Shown here: positions 48,839 to 61,100 of the stretch, piece after piece
How the letters are laid out: each line of letters starts with the position of its first letter
Numbering within the stretch: the first letter of the stretch is position 1
Source: Hydractinia symbiolongicarpus
Taxonomy: Eukaryota; Cnidaria; Hydrozoa; Anthoathecata; Hydractiniidae
Direction of reading: 5' to 3'
NCBI RefSeq assembly: GCF_029227915.1
Contig: NC_079879.1
Span: forward strand, 28,836,501 to 28,900,500
Length of the DNA: 64,000 nt
Position numbers and translations under genes: made by a program
Notes under the pieces: model-generated
Database searches by the model: none
Told to the model about the DNA's origin: nothing
Seen by the model: only the letters and a program-made list of their open reading frames with translations

Positions 48839-51800
48839 CCAGGATTTACGGGAAATAGCAGGTTTTCGTTTGCCGGCGATTAAACTTCTTTTATTAAGCG
48901 TCTCATTAAAAATGAAAATATTTTTGAAAACTACAAGTCTCATGCGTTTTAGTGGTGAAAAAATAATTTAAAAAATCGTTCGGGAAATGAGTTTACTACC
49001 TGGGTACTTTCTTTGTCTACTTTTGACTATACGGGCCAAGCCGGGATTTACGGGAAATGGCGGGTTTTTGTTTGCCGGCGATTAAACTTCTTTTATTCAG
49101 CGTCTCATCAAAAATGAAAACATTTTTGAAAACTACAAGTCTCATGCGTTTTAGTGGTGAAAAGATAATTTAAAAAATCGTTTTGGAAATGAGTTTACTC
49201 ACAGGGTACTTTCTTTGTATACATTCGACTATACGGGCCTAGCCCGGGATTTACGGGAAATCTCGGGTTTTCGTTTGCCGGCGATTAAACCACTTTCATT
49301 AAGCGTCTCATCAAAAATGAAAACATTTCTGAAAACTACAAGTCTCATGGGTTTTAGTGGAGAAAAAGTAATATAAAAAATCGTTCGGGAAATGTGTTTA
49401 CACCCTGGGTACTTTCTTTGTATACTTTTGAATATACGGGCCGAGTCCGGGATTTACGGGAAATCGCAGGTTTTCGTTTGCCGGCGATTAAACTTCTTTT
49501 ATTCAGCGTCTCATTAAAAATGAAAACATTTTTGAAAACTAGAAGTCTCATGCGTTTTAGTGGTGAAAAAATAATTTAAAAAATCGTTCGGGAAATGAGT
49601 TTACTACCTGGGTACTTTCTTTGTATACTTTTTACTATACGGGCCAAGCCGGGATTTACGGGAAATGGCGGGTTTTTGTTTGCCGGCGATTAAACCTCTT
49701 TTATTCAGCGTCTTATCAAAAATGAAAACATTTTTGAAAACTACAAGTCTCATGCGTTTTAGTGGTGAAAAAGTAATATAAAAAATCGTTCGGGAAATGA
49801 GTTTACTCCCTGGGTACTTTCTTTGTATACTTTTCACTATACGGGCCGAGTCCGGGATTTGCGGGGAGTCGCGGGTTTTCGTTTGCCGGCGATTAAACTT
49901 CTTTTATTCAGCGTCTCATCAAAAATGAAAACATTTTTGAAAACTACAAGTCTCATGCGTTTTAGTGGTGAAAAGATAATTTAAAAAATCGTTTTGGAAA
50001 TGAGTTTACTCACAGGGTACTTTCTTTGTATACATTCGACTATACGGGCCAAGCCCGGGATTTACGGGAAATCTCGGGTTTTCGTTTGCCGGCGATTAAA
50101 CCAATTTCATTAAGCGTCTCATCAAAAATGAAAACATTTCTGAAAACTACAAGTCTCATGCGTTTTAGTGGTGAAAAAGTAATATAAAAAATCGTTCAGG
50201 AAATGAGTTTACACCCTGGGTACTTTCTTTGTATACTTTTGAATATACGGGCCGAGTCCGGGATTTACGGGAAATTGCAGGTTTTCGTTTGCCGGCGATT
50301 AAACATTTTTTATTCAGCGTCTCATTAAAAATGAAAACATTTTTAAAAACTACAAGTCTCATGGGCTTTAGTGGTGAAATAATAATTTAAAAAATCGTTT
50401 GGGAAATGAGTTTACTCCCTGGGTACTTTCTTTGTATACTTTTGACTATACAGGCCGAGTCCAGGATTTACGGGAAATCGCAGGTTTTCGTTTGCCGGCG
50501 ATTAAACTTCTTTTATTCAGCGTCTCATTAAAAATGAAAACATTTTTGAAAACTACAAGTCTCATGCGTTTTAGTGGTAAAAAAATAATTTAAAAAATCG
50601 TTCGGGAAATGAGTTTACTACCTGGGTACTTTCTTTGTATACTTTTGACTATACGGGCCAAGCCAGGATTTACGGGAAATAGCAGGTTTTCGTTTGCCGG
50701 CGATTAAACTTCTTTTATTAAGCGTCTCATTAAAAATGAAAATATTTTTGAAAACTACAAGTCTCATGCGTTTTAGTGGTGAAAAAATAATTTAAAAAAT
50801 CGTTCGGGAAATGAGTTTACTACCTGGGTACTTTCTTTGTCTACTTTTGACTATACGGGCCAAGCCGGGATTTACGGGAAATGGCGGGTTTTTGTTTGCC
50901 GGCGATTAAACTTCTTTTATTCAGCGTCTCATCAAAAATGAAAACATTTTTGAAAACTACAAGTCTCATGCGTTTTAGTGGTGAAAAGATAATTTAAAAA
51001 ATCGTTTTGGAAATGAGTTTACTCACAGGGTACTTTCTTTGTATACATTCGACTATACGGGCCTAGCCCGGGATTTACGGGAAATCTCGGGTTTTCGTTT
51101 GCCGGCGATTAAACCACTTTCATTAAGCGTCTCATCAAAAATGAAAACATTTCTGAAAACTACAAGTCTCATGGGTTTTAGTGGAGAAAAAGTAATATAA
51201 AAAATCGTTCGGGAAATGTGTTTACACCCTGGGTACTTTCTTTGTATACTTTTGAATATACGGGCCGAGTCCGGGATTTACGGGAAATCGCAGGTTTTCG
51301 TTTGCCGGCGATTAAACTTCTTTTATTCAGCGTCTCATTAAAAATGAAAACATTTTTGAAAACTAGAAGTCTCATGCGTTTTAGTGGTGAAAAAATAATT
51401 TAAAAAATCGTTCGGGAAATGAGTTTACTACCTGGGTACTTTCTTTGTATACTTTTTACTATACTGGCCAAGCCGGGATTTACGGGAAATGGCGGGTTTT
51501 TGTTTGCCGGCGATTAAACCTCTTTTATTCAGCGTCTTATCAAAAATGAAAACATTTTTGAAAACTACAAGTCTCATGCGTTTTAGTGGTGAAAAAGTAA
51601 TATAAAAAATCGTTCGGGAAATGAGTTTACTCCCTGGGTACTTTCTTTGTATACTTTTCACTATACGGGCCGAGTCCGGGATTTGCGGGGAGTCGCGGGT
51701 TTTCGTTTGCCGGCGATTAAACTTCTTTTATTCAGCGTCTCATCAAAAATGAAAACATTTTTGAAAACTACAAGTCTCATGCGTTTTAGTGGTGAAAAGA

Positions 51801-52486
51801 TAATTTAAAAAATCGTTTTGGAAATGAGTTTACTCACAGGGTACTTTCTTTGTATACATTCGACTATACGGGCCAAGCCCGGGATTTACGGGAAATCTCG
51901 GGTTTTCGTTTGCCGGCGATTAAACCAATTTCATTAAGCGTCTCATCAAAAATGAAAACATTTCTGAAAACTACAAGTCTCATGCGTTTTAGTGGTGAAA
52001 AAGTAATATAAAAAATCGTTCAGGAAATGAGTTTACACCCTGGGTACTTTCTTTGTATACTTTTGAATATACGGGCCGAGTCCGGGATTTACGGGAAATT
52101 GCAGGTTTTCGTTTGCCGGCGATTAAACATTTTTTATTCAGCGTCTCATTAAAAATGAAAACATTTTTAAAAACTACAAGTCTCATGGGCTTTAGTGGTG
52201 AAATAATAATTTAAAAAATCGTTTGGGAAATGAGTTTACTCCCTGGGTACTTTCTTTGTATACTTTTGACTATACAGGCCGAGTCCAGGATTTACGGGAA
52301 ATCGCAGGTTTTCGTTTGCCGGCGATTAAACTTCTTTTATTCAGCGTCTCATTAAAAATGAAAACATTTTTGAAAACTACAAGTCTCATGCGTTTTAGTG
52401 GTAAAAAAATAATTTAAAAAATCGTTCGGGAAATGAGTTTACTACCTGGGTACTTTCTTTGTATACTTTTGACTATACGGGCCAAG
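48839..52486 (+). repeat. Nine-monomer HOR, two tandem copies (1,824 bp each)
   Basis: Unit 1 is 48,839-50,662 and unit 2 is 50,663-52,486, with constant offset 1,824. Shared private markers are TTATTAAGCGTC with ATGAAAATATTT, TTTGTCTACTTTTG, GGGCCTAGCCCGGG, AGTGGAGAAAAAG with GAAATGTGTTT, ACTAGAAGTC, CTTTTTACTATAC, CTTTTCACTATAC, CGTTCAGGAAATG, GGGAAATTGCAGG and ACTATACAGGCC. One difference is CTATACTGGCC at about 51,473 versus CTATACGGGCC at 49,649. The joining monomer at 50,655-50,690 is chimeric: GGGCCAAGCC from the unit end runs directly into AGGATTTACGGGAAATAGCAGG-type sequence of the unit start. Confidence 0.92.
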
Positions 52487-55400
52487 CCGGGATTTACGGG
52501 AAATGGCGGGTTTTTGTTTGCCGGCGATTAAACCTCTTTTATTCAGCGTCTTATCAAAAATGAAAACATTTTTGAAAACTACAAGTCTCATGCGTTTTAG
52601 TGGTGAAAAAGTAATATAAAAAATCGTTCGGGAAATGAGTTTACTCCCTGGGTACTTTCTTTGTATACTTTTGACTATACGGGCCGAGTCCGGGATTTGC
52701 GGGGAGTCGCGGGTTTTCGTTTGCCGGCGATTAAACTTCTTTTATTCAGCGTCTCATCAAAAATGAAAACATTTTTGAAAACTACAAGTCTCGTGCGTTT
52801 TAGTGGTGAAAAGATAATTTAAAAAATCGTTTTGGAAATGAGTTTACTCACAGGGTACTTTCTTTGTATACATTCGACTATACGGGCCAAGCCCGGGATT
52901 TACGGGAAATCTCGGGTTTTCGTTTGCCGGCGATTAAACCACTTTCATTAAGCGTCTCATCAAAAATGAAAACATTTCTGAAAACTACAAGTCTCATGCG
53001 TTTTAGTGGTGAAAAAGTAATATAAAAAATCGTTCGGGAAATGATTTTACTCCCTGGGTACTTTCTTTGTATACTTTTGACTATACGGGCCGAGTCCGGG
53101 ATTTGCGGGGAGTCGCGGGTTTTCGTTTGCCGGCGATTAAACTTCTTTTATTCACCGTCTCATCAAAAATGAAAACATTTCTGAAAACTACAAGTCTCAT
53201 GCGTTTTAGTGGTGAAAAAATAATTTAAAAAATCGTTCGGGAAATGAGTTTACTCCCTGGGTACTTTCTTTGTATACTTTTGACTATACGGGCCGAGTCG
53301 GGGATTTACAGGAAATCGCGGGTTTTCGTTTGCCGGCGATTAAACTTCTTTTATTCAGCGTCTCATCAAAAATGAAAACATTTTTGAGAACTACAAGTCT
53401 CATGCGTTTTAGTGGTGAAAAGATAATTTAAAAAATCGTTTTGGAAATGAGTTTACTCACAGGGTACTTTCTTTGTATACATTCGACTATACGGGCCAAG
53501 CCCGGGATTTACGGGAAATCTCGGGTTTTCGTTTGCCGGCGATTAAACCACTTTCATTAAGCGTCTCATCAAAAATGAAAGCATTTCTGCAAACTACAAG
53601 TCTCATGCGTTTTAGTGGTGAAAAAATAATTTAAAAAATCGTTCGGGAAATGAGTTTACTCCCTGGGTACTTTCTTTGTATACTTTTGACTATACGGGCC
53701 GAGTCCGGGATTTACGGGAAATCGCGGGTTTTCGTTTGCCGGCGATCAAACTTCTTTTATTCAGCGTCTCATCAAAAATGAAAACATTTTTAAAAACTAC
53801 AAGTCTCATGGGCTTTAGTGGTGAAATAATAATTTAAAAAATCGTTTGGGAAATTAGTTTACTCCCTGGGTACTTTCTTTGTATACTTTCGACTATACGG
53901 GCCGAGTCCGGGATTTACGGGAAATCTCGGGTTTTCGTTTGCCGGCGATTAAACCACTTTCATTAGGCGTCTCATCAAAAATGAAAACATTTCTAAAAAC
54001 TACAAGTCTCATGCGTTTTAGTGGTGAAAAAATAATTTACAAAATCGTTCGGGAAATGAGTTTACTCCCTGGGTACTTTCTTTGTATACTTTTGACTATA
54101 CGGGCCAAGCCGGGATTTACGGGAAATGGCGGGTTTTTGTTTGCCGGCGATTAAACTTCTTTTATTCAGCGTCTCATTAAAAATGAAAACATTTTTGAAA
54201 ACTACAAGTCTCATGCGTTTTAGTGGTCAAAAAAATAATTTAAAAAATCGTTCGGGAAATGAGTTTACACCCTGGGTACTTTCTTTGTATACTTTTGAAT
54301 ATACGGGCCGAGTCCGGGATTTACGGGAAATCGCAGGTTTTCGTTTGCCGGCGATTAAACTTATTTTATTCAGCGTGTCATCAAAAATGAAAACATTTTT
54401 GAAAACTGCAACTCTCATGCGTTTTAGTGGTGAAAAAGTAATATAAAAAATCGTTCAGGAAATGAGTTTACACCCTGGGTACTTTCTTTGTATACTTTTG
54501 AATATACGGGCCGAGTCCGGGATTTACGGGAAATTGCAGGTTTTCGTTTGCCGGCGATTAAACATTTTTTATTCAGCGTCTCATTAAAAATGAAAACATT
54601 TTTAAAAACTACAAGTCTCATGGGCTTTAGTGGTGAAATAATAATTTAAAAAATCGTTTGGGAAATGAGTTTACTCCCTGGGTACTTTCTTTGTATACTT
54701 TTGACTATACAGGCCGAGTCCAGGATTTACGGGAAATCGCAGGTTTTCGTTTGCCGGCGATTAAACTTCTTTTATTCAGCGTCTCATTAAAAATGAAAAC
54801 ATTTTTGAAAACTACAAGTCTCATGCGTTTTAGTGGTAAAAAAATAATTTAAAAAATCGTTCGGGAAATGAGTTTACTACCTGGGTACTTTCTTTGTATA
54901 CTTTTGACTATACGGGCCAAGCCGGGATTTACGGGAAATGGCGGGTTTTTGTTTGCCGGCGATTAAACCTCTTTTATTCAGCGTCTTATCAAAAATGAAA
55001 ACATTTTTGAAAACTACAAGTCTCATGCGTTTTAGTGGTGAAAAAGTAATATAAAAAATCGTTCGGGAAATGAGTTTACTCCCTGGGTACTTTCTTTGTA
55101 TACTTTTGACTATACGGGCCGAGTCCGGGATTTGCGGGGAGTCGCGGGTTTTCGTTTGCCGGCGATTAAACTTCTTTTATTCAGCGTCTCATCAAAAATG
55201 AAAACATTTTTGAAAACTACAAGTCTCGTGCGTTTTAGTGGTGAAAAGATAATTTAAAAAATCGTTTTGGAAATGAGTTTACTCACAGGGTACTTTCTTT
55301 GTATACATTCGACTATACGGGCCAAGCCCGGGATTTACGGGAAATCTCGGGTTTTCGTTTGCCGGCGATTAAACCACTTTCATTAAGCGTCTCATCAAAA

Positions 55401-56848
55401 ATGAAAACATTTCTGAAAACTACAAGTCTCATGCGTTTTAGTGGTGAAAAAGTAATATAAAAAATCGTTCGGGAAATGATTTTACTCCCTGGGTACTTTC
55501 TTTGTATACTTTTGACTATACGGGCCGAGTCCGGGATTTGCGGGGAGTCGCGGGTTTTCGTTTGCCGGCGATTAAACTTCTTTTATTCAGCGTCTCATCA
55601 AAAATGAAAACATTTCTGAAAACTACAAGTCTCATGCGTTTTAGTGGTGAAAAAATAATTTAAAAAATCGTTCGGGAAATGAGTTTACTCCCCGGGTACT
55701 TTCTTTGTATACTTTTGACTATACGGGCCGAGTCGGGGATTTACAGGAAATCGCGGGTTTTCGTTTGCCGGCGATTAAACTTCTTTTATTCAGCGTCTCA
55801 TCAAAAATGAAAACATTTTTGAGAACTACAAGTCTCATGCGTTTTAGTGGTGAAAAGATAATTTAAAAAATCGTTTTGGAAATGAGTTTACTCACAGGGT
55901 ACTTTCTTTGTATACATTCGACTATACGGGCCAAGCCCGGGATTTACGGGAAATCTCGGGTTTTCGTTTGCCGGCGATTAAACCACTTTCATTAAGCGTC
56001 TCATCAAAAATGAAAGCATTTCTGCAAACTACAAGTCTCATGCGTTTTAGTGGTGAAAAAATAATTTAAAAAATCGTTCGGGAAATGAGTTTACTCCCTG
56101 GGTACTTTCTTTGTATACTTTTGACTATACGGGCCGAGTCCGGGATTTACGGGAAATCGCGGGTTTTCGTTTGCCGGCGATCAAACTTCTTTTATTCAGC
56201 GTCTCATCAAAAATGAAAACATTTTTAAAAACTACAAGTCTCATGGGCTTTAGTGGTGAAATAATAATTTAAAAAATCGTTTGGGAAATTAGTTTACTCC
56301 CTGGGTACTTTCTTTGTATACTTTCGACTATACGGGCCGAGTCCGGGATTTACGGGAAATCTCGGGTTTTCGTTTGCCGGCGATTAAACCACTTTCATTA
56401 GGCGTCTCATCAAAAATGAAAACATTTCTGAAAACTACAAGTCTCATGCGTTTTAGTGGTGAAAAAATAATTTAAAAAATCGTTCGGGAAATGAGTTTAC
56501 TCCCTGGGTACTTTCTTTGTATACTTTTGACTATACGGGCCAAGCCGGGATTTACGGGAAATGGCGGGTTTTTGTTTGCTGGCGATTAAACTTCTTTTAT
56601 TCAGCGTCTCATTAAAAATGAAAACATTTTTGAAAACTACAAGTCTCATGCGTTTTAGTGGTCAAAAAAATAATTTAAAAAATCGTTCGGGAAATGAGTT
56701 TACACCCTGGGTACTTTCTTTGTATACTTTTGAATATACGGGCCGAGTCCGGGATTTACGGGAAATCGCAGGTTTTCGTTTGCCGGCGATTAAACTTATT
56801 TTATTCAGCGTGTCATCAAAAATGAAAACATTTTTGAAAACTGCAACT
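51979..56848 (+). repeat. Twelve-monomer HOR, two tandem copies (2,435 bp each)
   Basis: Unit 1 is about 51,979-54,413 and unit 2 about 54,414-56,848, offset 2,435. Shared markers: AAGTCTCGTGCG (52,788/55,223), GAAATGATTTTAC, GAGTCGGGGATTTACAGG, TTTGAGAACTAC, ATGAAAGCATTTCTGCAAAC, GGCGATCAAAC, GTATACTTTCGAC, CATTAGGCG and GGTCAAAAAAATAAT. Differences seen include CCCCGGGTAC (55,690) versus CCCTGGGTAC, and TTCACCGTC versus TTCAGCGTC at 53,15x. The first two monomers are also the last of the nine-monomer unit, so this duplication came after the 1,824-bp one. Confidence 0.9.
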
Positions 56849-58160
56849 CTCATGCGTTTTAGTGGTGAAAAAATAATTTTAAAATTCGTTCGGGAAATGA
56901 GTTTACTCACTGGGTACTTTCCTTGTATACTTTTGACTATACGGGCCGAGTCCGGGATTTACAGGAAATGGCGGGTTTTCGTTTGCCGGCGATTAAACTT
57001 CTTTTATTCAACGTCTCATCAAAAATGAAAACATTTTTGAGAACTACAAGTCTCATGCGTTTTAGTGGTGAAAAAATAATTTAAAAAATCGTTTTGGAAA
57101 TGAGTTTACTCGCAGGGTACTTTCTTTGTATACATTCGACTATACGGGCCAGGCCCGGGATTTACGGGAAATCTCGGGTTTTCGTTTGCCGGCGATTAAA
57201 CCACTTTCATTAAGCGTCTCATCAAAAATGAAAGCATTTCTGCAAACTACAAGTCTCATGCGTTTTAGTGGTGAAAAAATAATTTAAAAAATCGTTCGGG
57301 AAATGAGTTTACTCCCTGGGTACTTTCTTTGTATACTTTTGACTATACGGGCCGAGTCCGGGATTTACGGGAAATCGCGGGTTTTCGTTTGCCAGCGATC
57401 AAACTTCTTTTATTCAGCGTCTCATCAAAAATGAAAACATTTTTAAAAACTACAAGTCTCATGGGCTTTAGTGGTGAAATAATAATTTAAAAAATCGTTT
57501 GGGAAATTAGTTTACTCCCTGGGTACTTTCTTTGTATACTTTCGACTATACGGGCCGAGTCCGGGATTTACGGGAAATCTCGGGTTTTCGTTTGCAGGCG
57601 ATTAAACCACTTTCATTAAGCGTCTCATCAAAAATGAAAACATTTCTGAAAACTACAAGTCTCATGCGTTTTAGTGGTGAAAAAATAATTTAAAAAATCG
57701 TTCGGGAAATGAGTTTACTCCCTGGGTACTTTCTTTGTATACTTTTGACTATACGGGCCAAGCCGGGATTTACGGGAAATGGCGGGTTTTTGTTTGCCGG
57801 CGATTAAACTTCTTTTATTCAGCGTCTCATTAAAAATGAAAACATTATTGAAAACTACAAGTCTCATGCGTTTTAGTGGTCAAAAAAATAATTTAAAAAA
57901 TCGTTCGGGAAATGAGTTTACACCCTGGGTACTTTCTTTGTATACTTTTGAATATACGGGCCGAGTCCGGGATTTACGGGAAATCGCAGGTTTTCGTTTG
58001 CCGGCGATTAAACTTATTTTATTCAGCGTGTCATCAAAAATGAAAACATTTTTGAAAACTGCAACTCTTATGCGTTTTAGTGGTGAAAAAATAATTTTAA
58101 AATTCGTTCGGGAAATGAGTTTACTCACTGGGTACTTTCCTTGTATACTTTTGACTATAC
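55743..58160 (+). repeat. Six-monomer HOR, two tandem copies (1,218 bp)
   Basis: Unit 1 is about 55,743-56,960 and unit 2 about 56,961-58,160. Markers at 1,218-bp spacing are TTTACAGGAAAT, TTTGAGAACTAC, GCATTTCTGCAAAC, GCGATCAAAC, CTTTCGAC, GGTCAAAAAAATAAT and ATAATTTTAAAATTCG. Unit 2 has its own changes (TTCAACGTC, CTCGCAGGG, GCCAGGCCCGGG, GCCAGCGATC, ATTATTGAAAAC). Unit 1 lies mostly inside the second twelve-monomer copy, so this is a later duplication of its right end. Reading frames of 155 and 153 codons occur here because the 204-bp variant keeps neighbouring frames in phase; they share the repeat spacing and are not genes. Confidence 0.88.
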
Positions 58161-58161
58161 G

Positions 58162-61100
58162 GACCGAGTCCGGGATTTACTGGAAATCGCGGGTTTTCGT
58201 TTGCCGGCGATTAAACATCTTTTATTCAGCGTCTCATTAAAAATGAAAACATTTTTAAAAACTACAAGTCTCATGCGTTTCAGTGGTGAAAAAATAATTT
58301 AAAATTCGTTCGGGAAATGAGTTTACTACCTGGGTACTTTCTTTGTATACTTTTGACTATACGGGCCAAGCCGGGATTTACGGGAAATGGCGGGTTTTTG
58401 TTTGCCGGCGATTAAACCTCTTTTATTCAGCGTCTTATCAAAAATGAAAACATTTTTGAAAACTACAAGTCTCATGCGTTTTAGTGGTGAAAAAGTAATA
58501 TAAAAAATCGTTCGGGAAATGAGTTTACTCACTGGGTACTTTTTTGTATACTTTTGACTATACGGGCCGAATCCGGGATTTGCGGGGAGTCGCGGGTTTT
58601 CGTTTGCCGACGATTAAACTTCTTTTATTCAGCGTCTCATCAAAAATGAAAACATTTTTGAAAACTACAAGTCTCATGCGTTTTAGTGGTGAAAAGATAA
58701 TTTAAAAAATCGTTTTGGAAATGAGTTTACTCACAGGGTACTTTCTTTGTATACATTCGACTACACGGGCCAAGCCCGGGATTTACGGGAAATCTCGGGT
58801 TTTCGTTTGCCGGCGATTAAACCAATTTCATTAAGCGTCTCATCAAAAATGAAAACATTTCTGAAAACTACAAGTCTCATGCGTTTTAGTGGTGAAAAAG
58901 TAATATAAAAAATCGTTTGGGAAATGAGTTTACACCCTGGGTACTTTCTTTTTATACTTTTGAATATACGGGCCGAGTCCGGGATTTACGGGAAATTGCA
59001 GGTTTTCGTTTGCCGGCGATTAAACATCTTTTATTCAGCGTCTCATTAAAAATGAAAACATTTTTAAAAACTACAAGTCTCATGGGCTTTAGTGGTGAAA
59101 TAATAATTTAAAAAATCGTTTGGGAAATGAGTTTACTCCCTGGGTACTTTCTTTGTATACTTTTGACTATACGGGCCGAGTCCAGGATTTACGGGAAATC
59201 GCAGGTTTTCGTTTGCCGGCGATTACACTTCTTTTATTCAGCGTCTCATTAAAAATGAAAACATTTTTGAAAACTACAAGTCTCATGCGTTTTAGTGGTG
59301 AAAAAATAATTTAAAAAATTGTTCGGGAAATGAGTTTACTACCTGGGTACTTTCTTTGTATACTTTTGACTATATGGGCCAAGCCGGGATTTACGGGAAA
59401 TGGCGGGTTTTAGTTTGCCGGCGATTAAACTTCTTTTATTCAGCGTCTCATCAAAAATGAAAACATTTTTGAAAACTACAAGTCCCATGCGTTTTAGTGG
59501 TGAAAAAGTAATATAAAAAATCGTTCGGGAAATGAGTTTACTCCCTGGGTACCTTCTTTGTATACTTTTGACTATACGGGCCGAGTCCGGGATTTGCGGG
59601 GACTCGCGGGTTTTCGTTTGCCGGCAATTAAACTTCTTTTATTCAGCGTCTCATCAAAAATGAAAACATTTTTGAAAACTACAAGTCTCGTGCGTTTTAG
59701 TGGTGAAAAGATAATTTAAAAAATCGTTTTGGAAATGAGTTTACTCACAGGGTACTTTCTTTGTATACATTCGACTATACGGGCCAAGCCCGGGATTTAC
59801 GGGAAATCTCGGGTTTTCGTTTGCCGGCGATTAAACCACTTTCATTAAGCGTCTCATCAAAAATGAAAACATTTCTGAAAACTACAAGTCTCATGCGTTT
59901 TAGTGGTGAAAAAGTAATATAAAAAATCGTTTGGGAAATGAGTTTACTCCCTGGGTACTTTCTTTGTATACTTTTGACTATACGGGCCGAGTCCGGGATT
60001 TGCGGGGAGTCGCGGGTTTTCGTTTGCCGGCGATTAAACTTCTTTTATTCAGGGTCTCATCAAAAATGAAAACATTTCTAAAAACTACAAGTCTCATGCG
60101 TTTTAGTGGTGAAAAAATAATTTAAAAAATCGTTCGGGAAATGAGTTTACTCCCTGGGTACTTTCTTTGTATACTTTTGACTATACGGGCCGAGTCCGGG
60201 ATTTACAGGAAATCGCGGGTTTTCGTTTGCCGGCGATTAAACTTCTTTTATTCAGCGTCTCATCAAAAATGAAAACATTTTTGAGAACTACAAGTCTCAT
60301 GCGTTTTAGTGGTGAAAAGATTATTTAAAAAATCGTTTTGGAAATGAGTTTACTCACAGGGTACTTTCTTTGTATACATTCGACTATACGGGCCAAGCCC
60401 GGGATTTACGGGAAATCACGGGTTTTCGTTTGCCGGCGATTAAACCACTTTCATTAAGCGTCTCATCAAAAATGAAAACATTTTTGAAAACTACAAGTCT
60501 CGTGCGTTTTAGTGGTGAAAAGATAATTTAAAAAATCGTTTTGGAAATGAGTTTACTCACAGGGTACTTTCTTTGTATACATTCGACTATACGGGCCAAG
60601 CCCGGGATTTACGGGAAATCTCGGGTTTTCGTTTGCCGGCGATTAAACCACTTTCATTAAGCGTCTCATCAAAAATGAAAACATTTCTGAAAACTACAAG
60701 TCTCATGCGTTTTAGTGGTGAAAAAGTAATATAAAAAATCGTTCGGGAAATGAGTTTACTCCCTGGGTACTTTCTTTGTATACTTTTGACTATACGGGCC
60801 GAGTCCGGGATTTGCGGGGAGTCGCGGGTTTTCGTTTGCCGGCGATTAAACTTCTTTTATTCAGCGTCTCATCAAAAATGAAAACATTTCTGAAAACTAC
60901 AAGTCTCATGCGTTTTAGTGGTGAAAAAATAATTTAAAAAATCGTTTGGGAAATGAGTTTACTACCTGGGTACTTTCTTTGTATACTTTTGACTATACGG
61001 ACCGAGTCCGGGATTTACTGGAAATCGCGGGTTTTCGTTTGCCGGCGATTAAACATCTTTTATTCAGCGTCTCATTAAAAATGAAAACATTTTTAAAAAC

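Noticed and set aside
56561-58240. Longest reading frames (155 and 153 codons), and the many 60-120-codon frames elsewhere
   Set aside because: They recur at monomer or HOR spacing, occur on both strands over the same bases, and begin and end at the same repeat positions. The 203-bp unit is not a multiple of three, so frames shift at every copy; longer ones appear only where a 204-bp variant or a lost stop joins neighbours. No domain or ribosome-binding context is evident.
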